A program made the translations under genes and the position numbers. Below the pieces are notes generated by a model that had not been told where the DNA came from, made no database searches, and saw only the letters and a program-made list of their open reading frames with translations. From Zoogloea sp044344315 (GTDB lineage Bacteria; Pseudomonadota; Gammaproteobacteria; Burkholderiales; Rhodocyclaceae), in the NCBI RefSeq assembly GCF_044344315.1, contig NZ_JBIJDC010000148.1, forward strand, positions 1 through 10,045: a stretch of 10,045 bases of DNA. The letters run 5' to 3'. Below are positions 6,616-10,045 of the stretch, one piece after another; position 1 is the first letter of the stretch, and the number at the start of each line of letters is the position of its first letter.

Positions 6616-7356
6616 ATGGCACGTGTAGCACTGGTAACCGGAGGTATGGGCGGTCTCGGCGAGTCCATCTGCATCAAGTTGGCCGCACTTGGCTACAAGG
6701 TGGTCACCACCCACTCGCCCGGCAATCAAAAAGCCGCCGAATGGCTGCAGACCATGAACAACATGGGCTACGGCTTCAAGGCCTACCCCTGTGACGTGGG
6801 TGATTTTGACTCCGCCAAAGCCTGCGTCGAGCAGGTGACCGCAGAGATCGGCCCCGTGGATGTTCTGGTCAACAACGCCGGCATCACCCGCGACATGACC
6901 TTCAAGCGCATGACCAAGGCCGACTGGGACGCCGTCATGCACACCAACCTCGACAGCGTCTTCAACATGACCAAGCAGGTCATGGACGGCATGGTCGAAC
7001 GCAAGTGGGGCCGCGTCATCAACGTGTCCTCCCTCAACGGCATCAAGGGCGCCTTCGGTCAGACCAACTATGCGGCTGCCAAGGCCGGCATGCACGGTTT
7101 CACCAAGTCCCTGGCCCTCGAAGTGGCAAAATCCGGTGTCACGGTCAACACCATCTCCCCGGGCTACATCGGCACCAAGATGGTCCTCGCCATTCCGCAG
7201 GAAGTCCTTGAAAGTAAAATTCTTCCCCAGATCCCGATGAGCCGTCTCGGCAAGCCGGAAGAAATCGCCGGCCTGATTGCCTACCTTTCGTCCGACGAGG
7301 CGGCGTTCGTGACTGGCGCCAACATCTCTATCAACGGCGGTCAGCATATGTTCTAA
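6616..7356 (+). CDS. phaB: Acetoacetyl-CoA reductase, first copy
   Basis: This short-chain dehydrogenase reduces acetoacetyl-CoA to (R)-3-hydroxybutyryl-CoA for PHA synthesis. The 246 residues match the family length. The Rossmann motif TGGMGGLG (8-15), NNAG (86-89) and the catalytic set Ser139, Tyr152, Lys156 in VSSLNGIKGAFGQTNYAAAK are intact. SPGYIGTKMV and the C-terminal NGG are also as in PhaB. Compared with C. necator PhaB as I recall it, the acyl-binding pair Gln147-Phe148 reads Ala146-Phe147 here. The adenine-ribose loop has one Lys (39) where C. necator has Arg40-Arg41, so the NADPH versus NADH preference is uncertain. It is followed 39 bases later by a paralogue. A FabG-like role cannot be wholly excluded, but the synthase neighbour makes PhaB more likely. 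Confidence 0.93.
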   Translation: MARVALVTGGMGGLGESICIKLAALGYKVVTTHSPGNQKAAEWLQTMNNMGYGFKAYPCDVGDFDSAKACVEQVTAEIGPVDVLVNNAGITRDMTFKRMTKADWDAVMHTNLDSVFNMTKQVMDGMVERKWGRVINVSSLNGIKGAFGQTNYAAAKAGMHGFTKSLALEVAKSGVTVNTISPGYIGTKMVLAIPQEVLESKILPQIPMSRLGKPEEIAGLIAYLSSDEAAFVTGANISINGGQHMF

Positions 7357-7395
7357 TCGCCACTCTCTCTGGCACTGCAACAAAAGGAAAGTGAA

Positions 7396-8136
7396 ATGAC
7401 TCAACGCATCGCTCTTGTTACTGGCGCAGTTGGTGGTCTCGGCACTGCGATCTGCAAATCCCTCGCTGCCGCGGGCGTCCGTGTGGTGGGCAACTTCTTC
7501 CCGGGCGATCCCGCCAAGGACGCATGGGTTGAAGCCCGCAAGGCGGAAGGCCTCGATATCCCGCTGTACGGGTTCGACGTGTCCGACTACGAGCAGTGCA
7601 AGGCAGCCGTTGAGGCGATCGCCACCGAAGTCGGCCCGATCGACATCCTGGTGAACAACGCCGGCATCACCCGCGACAAGTTCTTCCCGAAGATGGAAAA
7701 GGGCCAGTGGGACGCGGTCATCGCGACCAACCTCACCAGCCTCTTCAATGTGACCCACTCCATTTCCCCGAAGATGGCGGAACGTGGTTTTGGCCGCATC
7801 ATCAACATCTCCTCGGTGAACGGCGTCAAGGGTCAAGCTGGTCAGACCAACTACTCCGCCGCCAAGGCCGGTGTCATCGGCTTCACCAAGGCGCTGGCCG
7901 CCGAGCTGGCCACCAAGGGTGTTACCTGTAACGCCATTGCCCCGGGCTACATCGGCACCGACATGGTCATGGCCATCAAGGAAGAAGTCCGCAACGCCAT
8001 CATCGACACCGTGCCCGTCAAGCGTCTTGGCAAGCCGGAAGAAATCGGCGCTGCTGTGGTCTACCTGTCCTCCGATCTGGCTGGCTACGTCACTGGCGCC
8101 ACCCTGAACGTGAACGGCGGCCTGTACTACCAGTAA
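7396..8136 (+). CDS. phaB: Acetoacetyl-CoA reductase, second copy
   Basis: A second 246-residue short-chain dehydrogenase of the PhaB type, by eye about half identical to the first and therefore an old duplication or separate acquisition, not a recent copy. Motifs are TGAVGGLG (9-16), NNAG (87-90) and Ser140, Tyr153, Lys157 in ISSVNGVKGQAGQTNYSAAK. Relative to C. necator PhaB, Gln147 is kept but Phe148 is Ala. The cofactor loop reads NFFPGDPAKDAW, with Ala40-Lys41 in place of Arg40-Arg41. The ribosome binding site AAAAGGAAA lies 5-6 bases before the ATG. A strong terminator follows 24 bases after the stop, so this is the last gene of the phaC-phaB-phaB group. The likely role is the same reaction with different substrate or cofactor preference. 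Confidence 0.93.
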   Translation: MTQRIALVTGAVGGLGTAICKSLAAAGVRVVGNFFPGDPAKDAWVEARKAEGLDIPLYGFDVSDYEQCKAAVEAIATEVGPIDILVNNAGITRDKFFPKMEKGQWDAVIATNLTSLFNVTHSISPKMAERGFGRIINISSVNGVKGQAGQTNYSAAKAGVIGFTKALAAELATKGVTCNAIAPGYIGTDMVMAIKEEVRNAIIDTVPVKRLGKPEEIGAAVVYLSSDLAGYVTGATLNVNGGLYYQ

Positions 8137-8160
8137 TCTGCAGTTGCCGCACGCATCACG

Positions 8161-8193
8161 CAAAACCCCGCCTCGGCGGGGTTTTGTTTTTTT
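8161..8193 (+). terminator. Strong intrinsic terminator after the second phaB
   Basis: A perfect stem CAAAACCCCGC / GCGGGGTTTTG (8161-8171 and 8176-8186) with loop CTCG is followed by seven T residues (8187-8193). It is a textbook intrinsic terminator ending the phaB transcript. Confidence 0.9.
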
Positions 8194-8205
8194 GGGGATA
8201 GGCAG

Positions 8206-8300
8206 GGGAGGGCGACTGAAGTCGCCCCTACAAACCCGGATGACCCTGGATTGCATTCAGCCATCGCACCACCTGTAGGGGCGACTTCAGTCGCCCTCCC
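8206..8300. repeat. REP doublet (REPIN-like element)
   Basis: Two 27-base arms, 8206-8232 and 8274-8300, are exact inverted copies separated by 41 bases. Each arm also contains its own palindrome, GGGCGACT-GA-AGTCGCCC in the left arm (8210-8227). The right arm begins TGTAGGGGCGACTTCAGTCG, so a GTAG-type head lies beside a hairpin, as in REP sequences moved by RAYT (TnpA-REP) transposases. Two such units in inverse orientation match the REPIN arrangement. It lies between the phaB terminator and the phaR promoter. No RAYT gene is in the window. The family assignment is from pattern and recall; other copies in the genome would confirm it. Confidence 0.8.
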
Positions 8301-8349
8301 AGCGCAAGTGCCCGCTGCCCCTGCATCAACCTGCAACACCCATCACGCT

Positions 8350-8378
8350 AAGCCTGCACCAGGACGGGGCTTTTTTTT
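8350..8378 (+). terminator. Weak terminator-like hairpin with T-run
   Basis: AAGCC (8350-8354) can pair with GGCTT (8368-8372), and eight T residues run from 8371 to 8378. The stem is only five base pairs with a 13-base loop, so it is a weak candidate. It may be a second barrier before phaR, or the T-run may simply belong to the phaR promoter region. Confidence 0.3.
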
Positions 8379-8389
8379 GCGCACCGCAG

Positions 8390-8395
8390 TATAAT
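8390..8395 (+). promoter_or_regulatory. Probable -10 box of the phaR promoter
   Basis: TATAAT at 8390-8395 is a perfect -10 hexamer 38 bases before the phaR ATG. No good -35 is visible, which would suit a regulated promoter. The expected leader starts near 8402 and contains a short hairpin, GGCGA / TCGCC (8403-8407 and 8414-8418), directly before the Shine-Dalgarno AAGGAG (8419-8424). Confidence 0.5.
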
Positions 8396-8433
8396 TCTCA
8401 ACGGCGAATTCCATCGCCAAGGAGAAGACACGA

Positions 8434-9039
8434 ATGGCCGATCAGATTCGCCTGATAAAAAAGTACCCGAACCGCCGCCTTTACGACACCCAGACCAGCT
8501 CCTACATCACGCTCGCAGACGTGAAGGAACTCGTCCTCGAACACGGTATCTTCCAGGTCGTCGACGCCAAGAGTGGCGAAGACCTGACCCGCAACATCCT
8601 GCTGCAGATCATCCTCGAAGAGGAGGCTGGCGGCGCGCCCATGTTCACCAGCGACCTGCTGTCCCAGATGATCCGCTTCTATGGCAATGCCATGCAGGGG
8701 ATGATGGGCAAGTATCTCGAAAGCAACATCAGGTCCTTCACCGACATGCAGGCCAAGCTTCAAGACCAGGTCCGCTCGGTTTACGGTGAAAATGCCACCG
8801 TCAATCAAGACCTGTGGGCCCAGTTCCTGAATTTTCAGGGGCCCGCCATGCAGAGCATGATGGGTGCCTACATGGAGCAGAGCAAGAAGATGTACACCCA
8901 GATGCAGGAGCAGCTGGACAGCCAGACCCGCAATCTCTTCTCCGGCTTCCCCTTCCCGGGCTTCCCGCCGGGCCTGGCCGGCGACAAAAATGCTGTCGCG
9001 GCACCCGATACCGAGCCGCCAGCCACTCCCAAGAAATAA
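8434..9039 (+). CDS. phaR: PHA synthesis repressor PhaR
   Basis: PhaR binds DNA and represses phasin and its own gene; it also binds PHA, so growing granules titrate it away and derepress the targets. The 201-residue protein has the conserved N-terminal PHB_acc DNA-binding domain at about residues 5-66 (IKKYPNRRLYDTQTSSYITL). Two copies of a roughly 31-residue helical repeat follow, at 82-112 and 134-164. Both contain an F.G.AMQ.MMG.Y.E pattern and are identical at about 15 of 31 positions. These correspond to the PHB_acc repeats thought to contact the polymer. The C-terminus, rich in Gly, Pro and Phe, is probably disordered. It has its own Shine-Dalgarno and a -10 box, and is insulated from phaB by a terminator. 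Autoregulation is known in relatives; no operator could be identified here. Confidence 0.95.
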   Translation: MADQIRLIKKYPNRRLYDTQTSSYITLADVKELVLEHGIFQVVDAKSGEDLTRNILLQIILEEEAGGAPMFTSDLLSQMIRFYGNAMQGMMGKYLESNIRSFTDMQAKLQDQVRSVYGENATVNQDLWAQFLNFQGPAMQSMMGAYMEQSKKMYTQMQEQLDSQTRNLFSGFPFPGFPPGLAGDKNAVAAPDTEPPATPKK

Positions 9040-9046
9040 AATAACG

Positions 9047-9070
9047 GGGCCGCGCACACGACGCGGCCCT
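9047..9070 (+). terminator. Hairpin after phaR, possible terminator
   Basis: GGGCCGCG (9047-9054) pairs perfectly with CGCGGCCC (9062-9069) across a 7-base loop, starting 8 bases after the phaR stop. Only a poor T-rich stretch follows (TTGCACTTT), so termination may be partial and some transcripts may continue into rimO. Confidence 0.5.
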
Positions 9071-9099
9071 TGCACTTTATCCCCACAGGTTTTGAACGC

Positions 9100-10045
9100 A
9101 TGACCCAATCCAAGCTCGCCGCCGCCCCCAAGGTAGGATTCGTCAGCCTCGGGTGCCCCAAGGCCCTCGTCGACTCCGAGCACATCCTCACCCGCCTGCG
9201 GGCCGAGGGCTACGAGATCTCTCCCTCCTACGAAGGCTCCGACCTCGTGGTGATCAACACCTGCGGCTTCATCGACGCCGCGGTGGAAGAGTCCCTCGAC
9301 GCCATCGGCGAAGCGCTCGCCGAGAACGGCAAGGTCATCGTTACCGGCTGCCTGGGTGCCAAGGACGACGTCGTGCTGGCGGCTCACCCGCAAGTGCTCG
9401 CCGTCACCGGCCCCCATGCCACCGAAGAGGTCATGCACGAGGTGCACAAGCACCTGCCCAAGCCCCACGACCCCTTCATCGACCTGATCCCGCCCCAGGG
9501 CATCAAGCTCACGCCCGATCACTACGCCTACCTCAAGATTTCCGAAGGCTGCAACCACCGCTGCACCTTCTGCATCATCCCGTCCCTGCGCGGCGACCTG
9601 GTCAGCCGGCCCATCGGTGACGTCATGCGCGAAGCCGAAAACCTCGTCAATGCCGGCGTCAAGGAGCTCCTCGTCGTCTCCCAGGACACCTCCGCCTACG
9701 GCGTCGACACCAAGTACCGCACCGGCTTCTGGGGCGGCAAACCCATGCGCACCAAACTCTACGACCTGTGCAACGCCCTCGGCGACCTGGGCGTGTGGGT
9801 GCGTCTGCACTACGTCTATCCCTACCCCAGCGTGGACGACATCATCCCGCTGATGGCCGAAGGCAAGATCCTGCCCTACCTCGACGTGCCCTTCCAGCAC
9901 GCCAGCCCGCGCATCCTCAAGGCCATGAAGCGGCCGGCCAGCGCCGAGAACAACCTCGAGCGCGTCCGCCGCTGGCGCGAGATCTGCCCCGATCTCACCA
10001 TCCGCTCCACCTTCATCACCGGCTTCCCCGGCGAGACCGAGGCTG
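9100..10045 (+). CDS. rimO: Ribosomal protein S12 methylthiotransferase RimO, 3' end cut
   Basis: RimO is a radical-SAM enzyme that methylthiolates a conserved aspartate (Asp88/89) of ribosomal protein S12. Reading from the ATG at 9100, 315 codons are in the window without a stop; the family is about 440 residues, so roughly the last quarter, including most or all of the TRAM domain, is missing. The N-terminal UPF0004 domain carries the second iron-sulfur cluster cysteines Cys19 (SLGCPKALVDSE), Cys55 (NTCGFI) and Cys84 (TGCLGA). The radical-SAM motif CNHRCTFC gives Cys151, Cys155 and Cys158. SLGCPKALVDSE distinguishes RimO from MiaB. The Shine-Dalgarno is weak (AGG at 9087-9089). It follows phaR after 60 bases. 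Confidence 0.95.
   Translation, partial: MTQSKLAAAPKVGFVSLGCPKALVDSEHILTRLRAEGYEISPSYEGSDLVVINTCGFIDAAVEESLDAIGEALAENGKVIVTGCLGAKDDVVLAAHPQVLAVTGPHATEEVMHEVHKHLPKPHDPFIDLIPPQGIKLTPDHYAYLKISEGCNHRCTFCIIPSLRGDLVSRPIGDVMREAENLVNAGVKELLVVSQDTSAYGVDTKYRTGFWGGKPMRTKLYDLCNALGDLGVWVRLHYVYPYPSVDDIIPLMAEGKILPYLDVPFQHASPRILKAMKRPASAENNLERVRRWREICPDLTIRSTFITGFPGETEA

Noticed and set aside
7376..7387. Possible PhaR operator resembling the C. necator 12-base motif (GCAACAAAAGGA)
   Set aside because: It matches only about 9 of 12 positions of the consensus as I recall it and coincides with the phaB ribosome binding site; too weak to call.
6454..8256. 600-codon open frame on the minus strand across both phaB genes
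   Set aside because: It lies opposite two clear reductase genes. Its translation is rich in Gly, Asp, His and Val with no family motif, as expected from GC-rich codon bias on the complementary strand.
8206..8300. CRISPR-like reading of the repeated arms
   Set aside because: Only two units exist, they are inverted relative to each other and separated by one 41-base spacer, and no cas gene is present; a REP doublet explains it better.
8398..9900. 500-codon open frame on the minus strand across phaR and rimO
   Set aside because: It covers the terminator, spacer and two well-supported genes on the other strand; its composition is that of a shadow frame.

Overview
The window looks like chromosomal DNA of a GC-rich betaproteobacterium, most likely of the Rhodocyclales (Azoarcus / Thauera / Zoogloea / Accumulibacter relatives). 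This rests on protein style, on codon use with strong G/C third positions, and on the bamD / rluD-pgeF and phaC-phaB-phaB-phaR-rimO neighbourhoods. It is inferred from recall, not from a search.

Layout. Positions 1-579 hold no credible gene. They contain a cluster of hairpin-forming repeats of a type I recall as scattered through betaproteobacterial intergenic DNA, plus a perfect 13-bp inverted repeat. On the minus strand, bamD (outer-membrane assembly lipoprotein) is followed 15 bp later by a gene of unknown function. Diverging from bamD on the plus strand is rluD (23S rRNA pseudouridine synthase), which overlaps pgeF (YfiH/laccase-domain protein) by 4 bp. A ZIP-family metal transporter with a His-rich loop comes next. 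Its 3' end overlaps, tail to tail, a small minus-strand membrane-protein gene.

From 4736 to 9039 lies a polyhydroxyalkanoate (PHA) locus. phaC (class I synthase) is followed by two tandem, intact but clearly diverged acetoacetyl-CoA reductase genes, a strong intrinsic terminator, a REP-doublet (REPIN-like) element, and the separately transcribed regulator gene phaR. The window ends inside rimO (ribosomal protein S12 methylthiotransferase), which is cut at the right edge. No ketothiolase (phaA), phasin or depolymerase gene is present.

How the genes work together. The reductases convert acetoacetyl-CoA to (R)-3-hydroxybutyryl-CoA, PhaC polymerises it, and PhaR is expected to couple polymer presence to expression of granule genes. 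The remaining genes are housekeeping (envelope assembly, ribosome modification, peptidoglycan quality control, metal uptake).

I see no previously undescribed multi-gene system. The points most worth following up are the two repeat families, the complementary pocket substitutions in the paired reductases, the crowded bamD/rluD divergent start region, and the conserved-looking small membrane protein head-to-head with phaC.
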